64,000 bases of DNA from Paenibacillus mendelii. Lineage in GTDB: Bacteria; Bacillota; Bacilli; Paenibacillales; Paenibacillaceae. Position 1 is the first letter of the stretch; every line of letters begins with the position of its first letter. The stretch covers positions 186,001 to 250,000 of the forward strand of contig NZ_JANHOF010000004.1 in the NCBI RefSeq assembly GCF_024498075.1. The letters are read 5' to 3'. Below, piece after piece: positions 41,714 through 50,731 of the stretch. The position numbers and the translations under genes are program-made. The notes beneath the pieces are model-generated. The model had not been told where the DNA came from and did no database searches. It was given only the letters and a program-made list of their open reading frames with translations.

Positions 41714-43402
41714 TTACGATATAATGGACCACCACCATAAGAAAGCCGATAGAACCAGACAGCTGGCGATCAGAATACTGTCACGCCGCTGCCACAGCTC
41801 GGTGATCCGAGTCTCCGGGTAACCGCGCTTTCCTACACCCCGGCTTTCCAAGGCATTGGCAACATGTTCGCCTAGACGGAATAGCGCCAGCATAAATGGA
41901 ATCGAAGTATCGCGCAGCCGGCCAGCCGCCCCCCGCCATGACCGGCGGGTCACTTTCCCGCGGGCAATGGAGATACGGGAGAAACGCTCCCACTCGGAGA
42001 GAAGTACAGGGATGAACCGCAGCAGCAGCGTAATGGTCAGTATAATCTTCTGTCCCCATAACGGGACCCGCCCTCGATAGGAGAACAACTGCTCCAGGGA
42101 TCGCCGCAGCCGCAGCGGTGTAATGACCAAGGGTAAACCGAGCCCGATCAACATCGCAAGCCACGGACGCGATAAGGTTAGGAGCGAGTCCAGAAACGAC
42201 GCCCAGCTCCAGAACGATCCGCCCGTCTGTTTCTCAACCAAACCAGCCATGAATGAAAGAATAATGGCGAACATACCGAGTGCAAGTATCGGGCCGCGCC
42301 AACGACGAAGCGGAATTCGGGCTGCCGCGACCGCCAGTGCGGCCAGAAGAGCGCTCCATGCGACACCGGACCAGGTTCTCTGCATGAACATGCCTGTCGT
42401 GAGCAATATATAGGCTAGCCATACGGACCGCGGGTCGAAAGCGGTTAATGGGGATCGTCGCTTCTGCGAAGCCGAATGCAGGCGATCCGGCGCCTGCGTT
42501 CCTTCTGACTCAGATATGGAACGGGATTGGTATTCAACCACTTCAAAGGCCTTTGGTTTGGTCATAGGAATTCCGAGCCTTCTCATTGCCGCTGCCAGCT
42601 TGGCAGGGTCCCATACCTCATCCGATGGTACTCCCCGCTTCCACATCTCATGCACGATTATTAGCCAATCGGGGATCGTCATGCCAGACTGCTCAAGCAG
42701 TCCTGGATTCGCAAGAATCTCATCCCGATTGCATGGAAGCATTCTGCCGTCAGATCGCATAAGCAGAATGGAGTCGGCTAAAGCAAGGGCCCAATCGCTG
42801 TCGTGCGAAATAAGCAGCACACCTTGCCCGCCAGCCTTGCATTGGTTCAACTGCTCCGCCAGCAAAGCATGGCCCGCTGCATCCAATCCTGCTGTCGGCT
42901 CATCCAGCAGCAGCCAAGAAGCTGGGACCGCGAACATGCAAGCAAGTGCCGCGCGCCTTCGTTCGCCGCCGCTCATTTGGTACGGATCACGCTGCAGCCA
43001 GGACCGATCCCACCCGACAGCCCTTAACGCATCATCGATCCGCTGCTCCTTGGCCGCCTCAGGAAGCGCGTAGGCTTGCAGAACATAATCCAGCTCTGCT
43101 GCAACGGATCGGGCGAACAGCTGCTCTTCCGGTGCTTGACAGGCGTAGCTGTAAGCGAGCAAAGCGGCAGAATTTCTTCTTCTCTTACGGGAATTCCCAT
43201 TCGCTTGCACCCATAGCTTCTCCTGGCCGTAGGTGATTTGCCATTCTTCTACCGGTCTCATACCAGCTACAATTTCCATGAATCTTGTTTTGCCGGCACC
43301 GTTCGGGCCCATCAATACGGTTATTTCCCCCTGCTGCAGCTGCAGCCCGCCATCCAATCCCTTCAGCCCCTGGATCGTTAAGGGCATTCTCTGTTCACTC
43401 AT
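41714..43402 (-). CDS. ECF transporter ATPase (EcfA-type) fused to transmembrane subunit (EcfT)
   Basis: A 562-residue fusion. Residues 1-225 are an ABC ATPase: Walker A GPNGAGKTRF, signature MSGGERRRAALACMF, Walker B WLLLDEPTAGLDAAG and the switch LISHDSDW. After a linker of about 80 residues, the C-terminal half is an EcfT (CbiQ-like) membrane subunit with helices near VWLAYILLTTGMFM and LALGMFAIILSFMAGLV. The two cytoplasmic A-R-G-type motifs are SIARGK and ALESRGVG. In most ECF systems these are separate proteins. ATG at 43402 overlaps the upstream ATPase stop as ATGA. With the second ATPase and the divergent bioY it makes a complete biotin ECF importer. Confidence 0.88.
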   Translation of the reverse strand: MSEQRMPLTIQGLKGLDGGLQLQQGEITVLMGPNGAGKTRFMEIVAGMRPVEEWQITYGQEKLWVQANGNSRKRRRNSAALLAYSYACQAPEEQLFARSVAAELDYVLQAYALPEAAKEQRIDDALRAVGWDRSWLQRDPYQMSGGERRRAALACMFAVPASWLLLDEPTAGLDAAGHALLAEQLNQCKAGGQGVLLISHDSDWALALADSILLMRSDGRMLPCNRDEILANPGLLEQSGMTIPDWLIIVHEMWKRGVPSDEVWDPAKLAAAMRRLGIPMTKPKAFEVVEYQSRSISESEGTQAPDRLHSASQKRRSPLTAFDPRSVWLAYILLTTGMFMQRTWSGVAWSALLAALAVAAARIPLRRWRGPILALGMFAIILSFMAGLVEKQTGGSFWSWASFLDSLLTLSRPWLAMLIGLGLPLVITPLRLRRSLEQLFSYRGRVPLWGQKIILTITLLLRFIPVLLSEWERFSRISIARGKVTRRSWRGAAGRLRDTSIPFMLALFRLGEHVANALESRGVGKRGYPETRITELWQRRDSILIASCLVLSAFLWWWSIIS

Positions 43403-44241
43403 AGTAAATTCAGCACCCTCCGCCATTCATCGACGGTTACCGGACTGGGAGACTCATCTCGATCCAGCCGCTTCAACTCCACGCCAAGCGCGGCCAAATA
43501 GGGCAGCCGAAGACCGCAGCGTTCGCATGGAGCTGTTCCTGCCGCAGGATCGCGGGACTCGTCCCCATATAGAAATTCACGAACCCTGCCGTCATACTGG
43601 ATTCCTCCACCTAACATGGCTATGACACGAGCGGATGGCTCAAGCTCATGCAGCCGCTGCGTTACCCAGACAACAGCCGTCCCCTTCCCGTGCAAGGATC
43701 GGGCCAACTGCTGAACCCTGCGGCTCGACCGATCATCCAGCATCGAGGTCGCTTCATCAAAGACGATCAAAGGCGCTTCGCCAGCAGCCGCGGCAGCCAC
43801 GGCCGCAAGCTGCCGCTGCCCGCCGGACAGCTGATCCCATGTGCAATCCGTTAATGAAAGCAAGCCCGTTTCTTGCAGGATCCGATCTGCCCGCGGAGCA
43901 ATTTCCTGCGCCGAGACTCCAAGCCATTCCAGGGCAAAGTGAACCTCTTCGCGAGGCGTTTCTCCGAACAGCTGGGCTTCTGGCTGCTGCATGACATAGG
44001 GAGAAGGCATATCTCCGGCAAAGCCTCGACTCCACTCCCCGGCAGCCCCCTCCATGGTTAACCCCGCCAGCAGCCGGGCTAGCGTCGTTTTGCCGCTGCC
44101 GTTAACCCCCACCAGGTTCAACCACTCTCCTTGGGCGACAGTCAAGCTAATAGGTCCGATGATCCGCTTGGAATCTTCAGAAGATCCATATATGGATAAG
44201 TCCGACAACTCTAGAGGTTCTGATAAAATCGGTTTTCTCAC
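43399..44241 (-). CDS. ECF transporter ATP-binding protein
   Basis: A 280-residue ATPase that pairs with the ATPase domain of the downstream fusion. It has Walker A GVNGSGKTTLARLL, Q-loop PYVMQQPEAQLFGETPREEV (the QLFGETV/P-type loop is typical of EcfA), signature LSGGQRQLAAVAAA, Walker B LIVFDEATSMLD and H-loop WVTQRLHEL. Here the H-loop position carries Gln-Arg in place of the usual His-Asp, which could affect hydrolysis. GTG at 44241 follows AGAGGG at 6 bases; a TTG 18 bases upstream is the alternative. It is transcribed divergently from bioY across a BirA box. Confidence 0.85.
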   Translation of the reverse strand: MRKPILSEPLELSDLSIYGSSEDSKRIIGPISLTVAQGEWLNLVGVNGSGKTTLARLLAGLTMEGAAGEWSRGFAGDMPSPYVMQQPEAQLFGETPREEVHFALEWLGVSAQEIAPRADRILQETGLLSLTDCTWDQLSGGQRQLAAVAAAAAGEAPLIVFDEATSMLDDRSSRRVQQLARSLHGKGTAVVWVTQRLHELEPSARVIAMLGGGIQYDGRVREFLYGDESRDPAAGTAPCERCGLRLPYLAALGVELKRLDRDESPSPVTVDEWRRVLNLL

Positions 44242-44285
44242 GAATTTCCCTCTTCCCAACCTGATAATCCCATGATAAAATACTA

Positions 44286-44320
44286 ATTGTTAACCACCTC
44301 CGTAAATATAGGTTAACATT
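44286..44320. promoter_or_regulatory. BirA (biotin) operator between ecf and bioY genes
   Basis: ATTGTTAACC (44286-44295), 15 bases, GGTTAACATT (44311-44320): an inverted repeat with the half-site and spacing of Bacillus BirA boxes. It lies between the divergent EcfA and BioY genes, so biotin sufficiency would repress both. Confidence 0.85.
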
Positions 44321-44337
44321 CGAGGAGAGATTTGACA

Positions 44338-44952
44338 ATGACCACTTCAACAACTGAACCATCACGCAAGGCAGTTAATTCGCAAGCCCAGCCTGTTCAT
44401 TGGATACGGGGAATGGTCTTCACCGCTTTATTCGCCGCCTTATTCATTGCCTTCAGCTCCATCATAATTCCGCTATGGTTCACACCGATTCCCTTCACGC
44501 TTCAGACTCTAGCCGTCATGCTCGCCGGCGGCCTGCTAGGCGCGAGATATGGATTCTGGAGCATCGCACTGGTTGTTCTCTTAACGGCGACTGGCCTGCC
44601 GCTCATACACGGCAATGGCGGATTATCGCTCCTGCTCGGTCCTACTGCGGGCTTCATCTGGATGTTCCCCTTTGCCGCCCTGCTGATCGGGTGGGTGAGC
44701 GATCGTCTGTTCCGCGATAAGAAGCAGCTGAACGGCAAGCAAGTTATGATTCTTCTGATAAGTATTATCGTTTTTGGGGTAATAGCGGTACATATTAGCG
44801 GCGTTGCATGGATGGCCCGGAAGCCGGAATTGAGCTTCGCGGACGCGCTTGCCGCAGCTTCTTATCCTTTCTTGCCAGGAGATGCGATTAAGGCAGTCGT
44901 CTCCGCGCTTCTCATTCGGACCCTGCGTCCGTTTCTACCGAAGCTCCGCTAG
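44338..44952 (+). CDS. bioY: Biotin ECF transporter S component
   Basis: A 204-residue membrane protein of the BioY family, which binds biotin and docks on the EcfAAT module. Family stretches are MVFTALFAALFIAFSSIIIPL, TPIPFTLQTLAVMLAGGLLGARYG and GGLSLLLGPTAGFIWMFPFAALLIGW, then FLPGDAIKAVVSALL near the end. There are six helices. ATG at 44338 lies 18 bases after the right half of the BirA box and has AGGAG upstream; TTG at 44332 is possible. It is divergent from the ecf genes, and together they form a self-contained biotin importer under BirA. Confidence 0.92.
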   Translation: MTTSTTEPSRKAVNSQAQPVHWIRGMVFTALFAALFIAFSSIIIPLWFTPIPFTLQTLAVMLAGGLLGARYGFWSIALVVLLTATGLPLIHGNGGLSLLLGPTAGFIWMFPFAALLIGWVSDRLFRDKKQLNGKQVMILLISIIVFGVIAVHISGVAWMARKPELSFADALAAASYPFLPGDAIKAVVSALLIRTLRPFLPKLR

Positions 44953-45014
44953 AACGCACAATTCCGCATAATAGCAACGATGGAAACCCTCCATATTCGA
45001 GCTGTACCCATACA

Positions 45015-45047
45015 GAAGGACACGTGCTGTTACTGCACGTGTCCTTC
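45015..45047 (+). terminator. Terminator of bioY
   Basis: GAAGGACACGTGC perfectly paired with GCACGTGTCCTTC around a 7-base loop, then TTGCTTGTT. The stem is very stable; it may also protect the end of the convergent small gene. Confidence 0.75.
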
Positions 45048-45077
45048 TTGCTTGTTAGCTTTGCAGCGACTTAACAT

Positions 45078-45347
45078 CTACTCGCTCTTATCACGTTCAG
45101 ATTCGGTCCGGTTTATATACCGCTCATACCGGTTGTCAACCTCCTCGGCCATTTCCCGGTACAGCTTCGTTTCCTCGACAATCGGATCATGCTTCGTTTG
45201 AATGCGGATTTCATATTTGGGCGAAAGCTTCGCCTTTACCTTACGCTTCCGCTCAACGACGTCCAGCTCGTCGGATGTCAAACGTTCGACAAGCTCCCGT
45301 TCCATCTCCTCTAATCTTTTTTTCGCATCGTTCTCCGCATTGTCCAT
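45078..45347 (-). CDS. Small charged helical protein, function unknown
   Basis: An 89-residue, highly charged protein that looks helical throughout: KKRLEEMERELVERLTSDELDVVERKRKVKAKL, then a basic stretch and REMAEEVDNRYERYINRTE. Heptad-like spacing of Leu, Val and Ile suggests a coiled coil in the first 35 residues. No signal peptide or membrane helix is visible. GGAGG lies 7 bases before the ATG, so it is very likely translated. I do not recognise the family. It follows the aldehyde dehydrogenase by position but is transcribed after it with a 47-base gap. Confidence 0.65.
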   Translation of the reverse strand: MDNAENDAKKRLEEMERELVERLTSDELDVVERKRKVKAKLSPKYEIRIQTKHDPIVEETKLYREMAEEVDNRYERYINRTESERDKSE

Positions 45348-45394
45348 TCTTCTTCCTCCTCGTTTACGATATCGTGCTGCTCCAATCAGCTGCC

Positions 45395-46795
45395 TTACTT
45401 CATAATTCGCTTTATGAGCCCCAGCTTATTCTTAGACGACGGGTATCGGAAGCTTAAGTCGAACAAATTGGTTTGTTTCAAGATACTCTTATAATGGGAG
45501 AACGTTTGAAAGCTGTATTCCCCATGGTAGCTGCCCATCCCGCTCCCGCCCACTCCGCCGAAAGGAAGATGCGGTGTCGCAATGTGCATGAGCGTATCGT
45601 TAATGCAGCCCCCGCCGAAGGAAATACTTGATGTAATGCGCTCCTGTATCTCCGGGCTGTCCGTGAACGCATAGAGGGCTAACGGTTTCGGATGGCTGTT
45701 GATCGTATGAATGACTTCCTGCAAATCTTCATACTCCAATATAGGCAGTATAGGCCCGAATATCTCATCCTGCATGACAGAATCCGCCCAGCTCACCTTA
45801 TCCAGCAAGGTAGGGGCTATTTTATGGAGGGATTCATTATAGGTTCCGCCATAGAGAATCGATCCGTCCTTCAGATAGGCGAGCAGCCGGTTAAAATGCT
45901 TCCCGTTTACGATTTTCCCATAGCGGTCCAGTTGAACCGGATCCGTTCCATAGAATAACTCGACGGCTTCCCGGATCGCTTGCACGAGCTCCGGTTTCAC
46001 CGATCGATGCACATATAAGTAATCCGGCGCAATGCACGTCTGCCCGACATTCATAAATTTGCCGAACACGATCCGTTTGGCAGCCAGCTTCACATTCGCA
46101 TCCTTATGGACGATACAAGGGCTTTTCCCTCCCAGTTCAAGCGTCACCGGAATAAGCTGCTTGGCAGCGGCTTCCATCACAACTTTCCCTACACCCGTAC
46201 TCCCGGTAAAAAAGATATAATCGACCGGCTGCTTCAAGAGCGATTGGCTGACTTCCAGACCGCCTTCGATAACGGCTAGATAGGACGGTGCAAAAAAGTC
46301 GCCGATTAATTTGGCAATTATCTTCGAAACATGGGGCGTCAGCTCCGATGGTTTAATAACGGCCGTGTTTCCAGCGGCTATCGCGCCGATCAGGGGAGCC
46401 ATTACGAGCTGAAACGGATAGTTCCAAGGAGCAATAATTAACACGGTCCCATAAGGCTCGGGCTGCAGCCAGCCTTTGGATCCGATATGGGTAAGCGCGG
46501 TTTTCACCCGCTTGGGCTTTGTCCATTTCTTCAGCCGCTTCAGGGTTAAATTAATCTCTTGATAGACGAGACCGACTTCACTCGTAAAGGCTTCTACGTC
46601 AGATTTGTTCAAATCCTTGTACAAGGCGGCTAATATTTCTTCCTCGCTGCGCTTAACAGCCTCCTTAAGCCGCTGCAGCTGCGCGCGGCGGAAGGAAACG
46701 GACCTCGTCTCCATACTGGTGTAATACTGCTTCTGCATCTTGACAATCTCTTCTATTTCAGGCTCTGTCCATTCACGGACCAGCGGCAGACTCAT
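45395..46795 (-). CDS. Aldehyde dehydrogenase, class 3-like
   Basis: A 466-residue NAD(P)-dependent dehydrogenase oxidising aldehydes to acids. It has [30 protein letters not shown] (cofactor), [18 protein letters not shown], general base Glu220 in [12 protein letters not shown], catalytic Cys254 in [14 protein letters not shown], and the closing [25 protein letters not shown]. The GQTCIAPDY form and the length of about 460 residues fit the ALDH3/YwdH group acting on long-chain or aromatic aldehydes. ATG at 46795 has AAGGGG 7 bases upstream. It is 15 bases downstream of a phosphoesterase gene and likely co-transcribed. Confidence 0.92.
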   Translation of the reverse strand: MSLPLVREWTEPEIEEIVKMQKQYYTSMETRSVSFRRAQLQRLKEAVKRSEEEILAALYKDLNKSDVEAFTSEVGLVYQEINLTLKRLKKWTKPKRVKTALTHIGSKGWLQPEPYGTVLIIAPWNYPFQLVMAPLIGAIAAGNTAVIKPSELTPHVSKIIAKLIGDFFAPSYLAVIEGGLEVSQSLLKQPVDYIFFTGSTGVGKVVMEAAAKQLIPVTLELGGKSPCIVHKDANVKLAAKRIVFGKFMNVGQTCIAPDYLYVHRSVKPELVQAIREAVELFYGTDPVQLDRYGKIVNGKHFNRLLAYLKDGSILYGGTYNESLHKIAPTLLDKVSWADSVMQDEIFGPILPILEYEDLQEVIHTINSHPKPLALYAFTDSPEIQERITSSISFGGGCINDTLMHIATPHLPFGGVGGSGMGSYHGEYSFQTFSHYKSILKQTNLFDLSFRYPSSKNKLGLIKRIMK

Positions 46796-46810
46796 GAACA
46801 CACCCCTTAG

Positions 46811-47317
46811 CTAAGATTTATCATCGTAGAAAATATGTTCGGCCTTTATTGCACCTGGATTGAGCTGTAGGACTCCGAACGAATAGCGCGGCTGTCTCCG
46901 CTTATCTGTCGGCGAGCCGGGATTGAACAGGAGCACGCTTCCTACCCGTTTCTGCAGCGGGATGTGCGAATGTCCGAAGAGGATGACATCTACGCTTGTC
47001 CCTTTGAACGAATCGAGCGCTCTCTGCTCGGTATTGATCCGTTTGCCAGTCCCATGGCCGTGCACGATGCCGATCTGATGCCCTTCGAATTCGAGCTGCT
47101 TCCGATAGCCAAACAGCTTGATGATGCCGGGGCCATCGTTGTTTCCTGCTACCCCGACAGTCGGAGCATGGGCTGCCAGCTCTTCGTAGATGGATAGCTG
47201 CGTCCAATCACCTGCGTGTATGACCGTATCCGCATCTCTCAATTCCCATAATAACCGATCGGGCAGCTTCTTCGCCATTCGCGGCATATGCGTATCGGCT
47301 ACGACGATGATTTTCAT
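46811..47317 (-). CDS. YfcE/MJ0936-type metallophosphoesterase
   Basis: A 168-residue phosphodiesterase of the calcineurin-like fold with the full dinuclear metal set: VADTHMPR (Asp, His), HAGDW (Asp), GNNDGP (Asn), IVHGHGTG (His) and FGHSHIPL (two His). This size and order is that of the YfcE/MJ0936 group, whose members cleave phosphodiesters in vitro and whose physiological substrate is mostly unknown. GGAGG precedes the ATG at 9 bases. A possible promoter is at 47424-47451. The aldehyde dehydrogenase follows. Confidence 0.88.
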   Translation of the reverse strand: MKIIVVADTHMPRMAKKLPDRLLWELRDADTVIHAGDWTQLSIYEELAAHAPTVGVAGNNDGPGIIKLFGYRKQLEFEGHQIGIVHGHGTGKRINTEQRALDSFKGTSVDVILFGHSHIPLQKRVGSVLLFNPGSPTDKRRQPRYSFGVLQLNPGAIKAEHIFYDDKS

Positions 47318-47423
47318 CCCTCACGACCTCCATTATCTCCAAAGTGCGTGTATGCTTGTATGCGTCTAATCGCTTATCCAGAATCATTCGTTCTGCGCTG
47401 CCCATTGCCCTTCTTACGTTCAT

Positions 47424-47451
47424 ATTCTATCTTTAAAATATACGGTAACAA
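47424..47451 (-). promoter_or_regulatory. Candidate promoter for the phosphoesterase-dehydrogenase pair
   Basis: Minus strand TTGTTA (47446-47451), 16 bases, TAGAAT (47424-47429). The rest of the 47318-47556 gap shows nothing I can name. Confidence 0.4.
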
Positions 47452-47556
47452 CCGATTCGTTATCCATCTTCGTTAAAAATACACTGTCCGATTCCTATAA
47501 CCTCGACAAGCAATGCTTCAAACCAAGCTTTCTCCGATTACATGCCGGGCTATAGC

Positions 47557-47594
47557 AAAAAGGCGGGAATCCCCCGCTTTCAGGGAAACCCGCC
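47557..47594 (-). terminator. Intrinsic terminator of the fucosidase operon
   Basis: Minus strand: GGCGGG paired with CCCGCC, with partial inner pairing (TTCCC/GGGGA), then TTTTTGC, 20 bases after the fucosidase stop. Confidence 0.75.
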
Positions 47595-47613
47595 CTCTTC
47601 CTAAGTTCCGCTC

Positions 47614-48864
47614 TTACTGCTCCTTGCCTACGAGAAAAGCCTCGAAGCTACGGATAATCGGCTTCGCCGCATGGCTGGTAACCTGCAAGCGTATTTCGTC
47701 CGTATCCACTTGTTCAAACCGGTCGATTTTCTTATGACCGATGGCGCTTCCCTTCACAAGCTCAACCCACTCATTCCCGCACTTCGCTTCTAGTACATAC
47801 TCCCGAATACGTTCGCCATGTGCGATGTCCTCCATAAGGATGGCATGGTCGACAGGCTGTACGCGGTCCAGCTTCAGAATCACATCTGATCCTTCTCCCG
47901 TCGTCGAGGCAATCGGTGTACCGAACCGGCGGGAGATTTCATCGCCCAGCTCGATGATCCGCTGTGCGTCAGCGTCTGGCAGCAGGCCCCGATCATCCGG
48001 CGCTACATTAAGCAGCAGTGTCGCGCCATGGCCGACTGACCGGTAATACAAGTCCGTCAGATGCGCCAGGCTGTGAAGGCTGCTCTCGTCATTGGGATGC
48101 CAGAACCAGTGCTTGCTGCGAATCGGCACATCGCATTCTGCCGGTACCCAGGCTGGCGTCCCTTCCATCCATGTCAGCATATCGCTCGTAAACATGCTTT
48201 CTCTGGCCGTCTCCGCCGTATTCCAGCAAGGATACGGCGCAACCCCGTCTTCATTGCCGACCCAACGAATGGTTGGAGAACCCATGTTGAAGATCATCGC
48301 ATCGGGTTGATGCTCCTTCACTAGCCCGATAATACGCGGCCAGTCATACTCTCGTCCTTGCGAGCCGGCTCCATCGAACCATACCTCGACCAAGGAGCCG
48401 TATTGCGTCAGCAATTCAGTCAACTGCTGGGCATAGAAGTCGTCGTAGGCGGCCTTGTCGGCATAACAAGGCTCATGCCGATCCCATGGCGACAAGTACA
48501 AGCCCAGCTTCAGGCCCTCTTCACGGCAAGCGTCCGACACCTCGCGCACAACATCGCCTTGGCCGTTCTTCCACGGGCTCGACTTCACCGAATAATCCGT
48601 CGTCTTCGTCGACCACAGGCAGAAACCGTCATGATGCTTGGCTGTGAAGATGACATATTTGCATCCCGCCTGCTTAGCCGTTCTTGCCCATTGGCGGGCA
48701 TCCAGAAGGGTCGGATTGAACCGATCAGGTGAATCGGTCCCTTCCCCCCACTCCTGGTCGCAGAAGGTGTTGATGCCGAAGTGGATGAACATACCGAACT
48801 CCATATCCTGCCAAGCCAGCTGCTGTTTAGATGGTATAGCCAATCCGATTTCATTCATAGTCAA
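47614..48864 (-). CDS. GH29 alpha-L-fucosidase
   Basis: A 416-residue glycoside hydrolase of family 29. It has MFIHFGINTFCDQEWG and YVIFTAKHHDGFCLWST (the HHDGF fucose-binding motif), and the nucleophile Asp164 in SLVEVWFDGAG. The rest of the barrel contains GATLLLNVAPDDRGLLPD, a family hallmark, and a short beta-sandwich follows. No signal peptide, so it acts on imported fucosides. Start: TTG at 48864 has GAGAG 6 bases upstream, while ATG at 48858 is also possible. It is last in the operon with an Lpl-type sugar importer, 32 bases after the binding-protein gene. Confidence 0.92.
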   Translation of the reverse strand: MTMNEIGLAIPSKQQLAWQDMEFGMFIHFGINTFCDQEWGEGTDSPDRFNPTLLDARQWARTAKQAGCKYVIFTAKHHDGFCLWSTKTTDYSVKSSPWKNGQGDVVREVSDACREEGLKLGLYLSPWDRHEPCYADKAAYDDFYAQQLTELLTQYGSLVEVWFDGAGSQGREYDWPRIIGLVKEHQPDAMIFNMGSPTIRWVGNEDGVAPYPCWNTAETARESMFTSDMLTWMEGTPAWVPAECDVPIRSKHWFWHPNDESSLHSLAHLTDLYYRSVGHGATLLLNVAPDDRGLLPDADAQRIIELGDEISRRFGTPIASTTGEGSDVILKLDRVQPVDHAILMEDIAHGERIREYVLEAKCGNEWVELVKGSAIGHKKIDRFEQVDTDEIRLQVTSHAAKPIIRSFEAFLVGKEQ

Positions 48865-48896
48865 GGTTCACTCTCTTTCAAGGAAGCTTTGATCAC

Positions 48897-50609
48897 TTAC
48901 TTTACTGCAAGCGCATTTTGGTAGATTTCCATATATTTATCGATCTGCAGCCCATCAAAGCCCTTCACATAAGAATCCCATTCTTTCTCGATGCTCTTGG
49001 AGCCTGTGATGAATTGCGCCATGTTGGATTTGATGTAATCCCGGATCGTCGTTTGGAGCTGAGCGGCGATTTCCGCATCCTCCAGCGCGATAAAGACGCC
49101 GTTCGGGTAAGTGGTATCCGTCTTGAACGGCTCGTATTTCTCCGATTCCTTCTGCAGACGCGTACCATACCCATCTTGTGCTAACGGATCCTGCGGCGTC
49201 ATCCATGAATTACGGTAATCATACGTCCGCAGAGATGGACCGATTTGCTCCCAGCCGTCATTATGCGTTGGCTTCTTCTCTGTTGGCTGGATCGCCGTGT
49301 ATTTCGCCTGCTTGCCGTTCATGTCCAATTCACCGTCTGTCGCTTTGCGCCAGCCTTTATCTTCGGGACCATGCTCCTGGAGAACAATCGCTTCTTCTGT
49401 ATACAGATAGTCCGCAAAGCGAATGGCCGCAATTTGCTGCTCCTCCGTTGCCTTGTTCGTAATGGCAAATTGCGAGTTGCTGATACCGGCAAAATAAATC
49501 GTCTGCTGCAGACCGTCCGGTCCTTTCAGTGGCGGTACTGTTACATATTCCTTATGCCGCGGGTGCTGGTCATCCGGGCTGTGCGCATAGCTGATCAGCG
49601 CCGTGGTCAGGCCGCCCATAATATTATCGGGCTCGCGGTTAGCCAGCTGCTGAATGGCATCGGCATTTTGTGTGAAGGCCGCCGGGTCGATCAGACCTTC
49701 CTTGTACAGCTTGTTCAAGTACAGCAAGCCTTGCTTCCATTCCTCTTTATTGGCCACCATATCGACTTTGCCGTCTTTAACGGACAGGAACGTACCATTG
49801 CTCTTCTCGGTATAATCGTCCACGATGAAGGCGTTCATTAAGAAAGCGGATATGTTGCCTGCCCACATTTCATCCGAACCCGTAAGCGGAATTTCATCCG
49901 GTTTCCCGTTGCCGTTCGGATCCTTCTCCTTGAAAGCCTTAAGCACATTGTAGAATTCCTCTGTTGTAGTCGGGATCTTGAGGCCCAGCTTATCCAGCCA
50001 TGCCTTATTCAGCCACAGCTTCATCGCATAATCGCAATGGTAGCATTCATTGATCTGCGGCAGCGCATAGATGTTGCCGTCCGGCGCGGTTATAGAGCTT
50101 TTCAAGTAAGGAATGTCTTCCATCGCCTTCTTGAAGTTAGGCGCATACTTGTCGATGAGATCATTAAGCGGAATAAATACGCCCTGCTTGCCGTATTTCA
50201 TCTGCTCTTCCTTTGTCAGGTTGCCGTGCAGGATAACTTCCGGATAATCGCCGCTGGCCAGCATAAGCTGTTTGCGGTCGTTGAGAGCATTATCGGGAAC
50301 GAGCTCAAATTCAATATCGATATTCGTTTTCTTCTCGACGAACGTGGTGAATGCATTTGTATCCATGTTCTCGATGCTGGCAAATTGGGGGGCGAACATC
50401 TTCAGCTTCATCGTCTTGGTCACAATCGGGTATTCACCTACCGGCGAGAACAGCTCCGTATTCCCTCCATTCCCCGTCGCCGAGTTCCCCTCTGCTTGGC
50501 CTCCATTATCCGGAGCATTCTCCGTATTCGAGCTGCAGGCACTAATCAGCAGCGAACAGCTTAGCACGATACCCAGCATGCCTGTCCATCTTTTGCTCCA
50601 TCTTTTCAT
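48897..50609 (-). CDS. Extracellular sugar-binding lipoprotein of an LplABC-type importer
   Basis: A 570-residue family-1 solute-binding protein. The signal peptide has a lipobox (LLISACSSN), so Cys25 would be lipidated, and an acidic, Asn/Gly-rich linker follows. Family stretches include VEKKTNIDIEFELVP, MLASGDYPEVILHGNL, QGVFIPLNDLIDKYAP and MKLWLNKAWLDKLGLKIPTTTEEFYNVL, matching the long LplA/YtcQ-type proteins of Paenibacillus. It captures an oligosaccharide for the two permeases upstream. No ATPase is in the operon; these systems usually share a general MsmK-type ATPase encoded elsewhere. Confidence 0.9.
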   Translation of the reverse strand: MKRWSKRWTGMLGIVLSCSLLISACSSNTENAPDNGGQAEGNSATGNGGNTELFSPVGEYPIVTKTMKLKMFAPQFASIENMDTNAFTTFVEKKTNIDIEFELVPDNALNDRKQLMLASGDYPEVILHGNLTKEEQMKYGKQGVFIPLNDLIDKYAPNFKKAMEDIPYLKSSITAPDGNIYALPQINECYHCDYAMKLWLNKAWLDKLGLKIPTTTEEFYNVLKAFKEKDPNGNGKPDEIPLTGSDEMWAGNISAFLMNAFIVDDYTEKSNGTFLSVKDGKVDMVANKEEWKQGLLYLNKLYKEGLIDPAAFTQNADAIQQLANREPDNIMGGLTTALISYAHSPDDQHPRHKEYVTVPPLKGPDGLQQTIYFAGISNSQFAITNKATEEQQIAAIRFADYLYTEEAIVLQEHGPEDKGWRKATDGELDMNGKQAKYTAIQPTEKKPTHNDGWEQIGPSLRTYDYRNSWMTPQDPLAQDGYGTRLQKESEKYEPFKTDTTYPNGVFIALEDAEIAAQLQTTIRDYIKSNMAQFITGSKSIEKEWDSYVKGFDGLQIDKYMEIYQNALAVK

Positions 50610-50731
50610 CGTATGACTCCTCCATGATAAGTTTTATGTGTGTCTCCCAGAGCTGATTCCGAACTTGACTTGCGAATTGCACCGGTATTACGACTGTTCC
50701 TGCATCACCTCCCGCAAGAATGAATGACATT

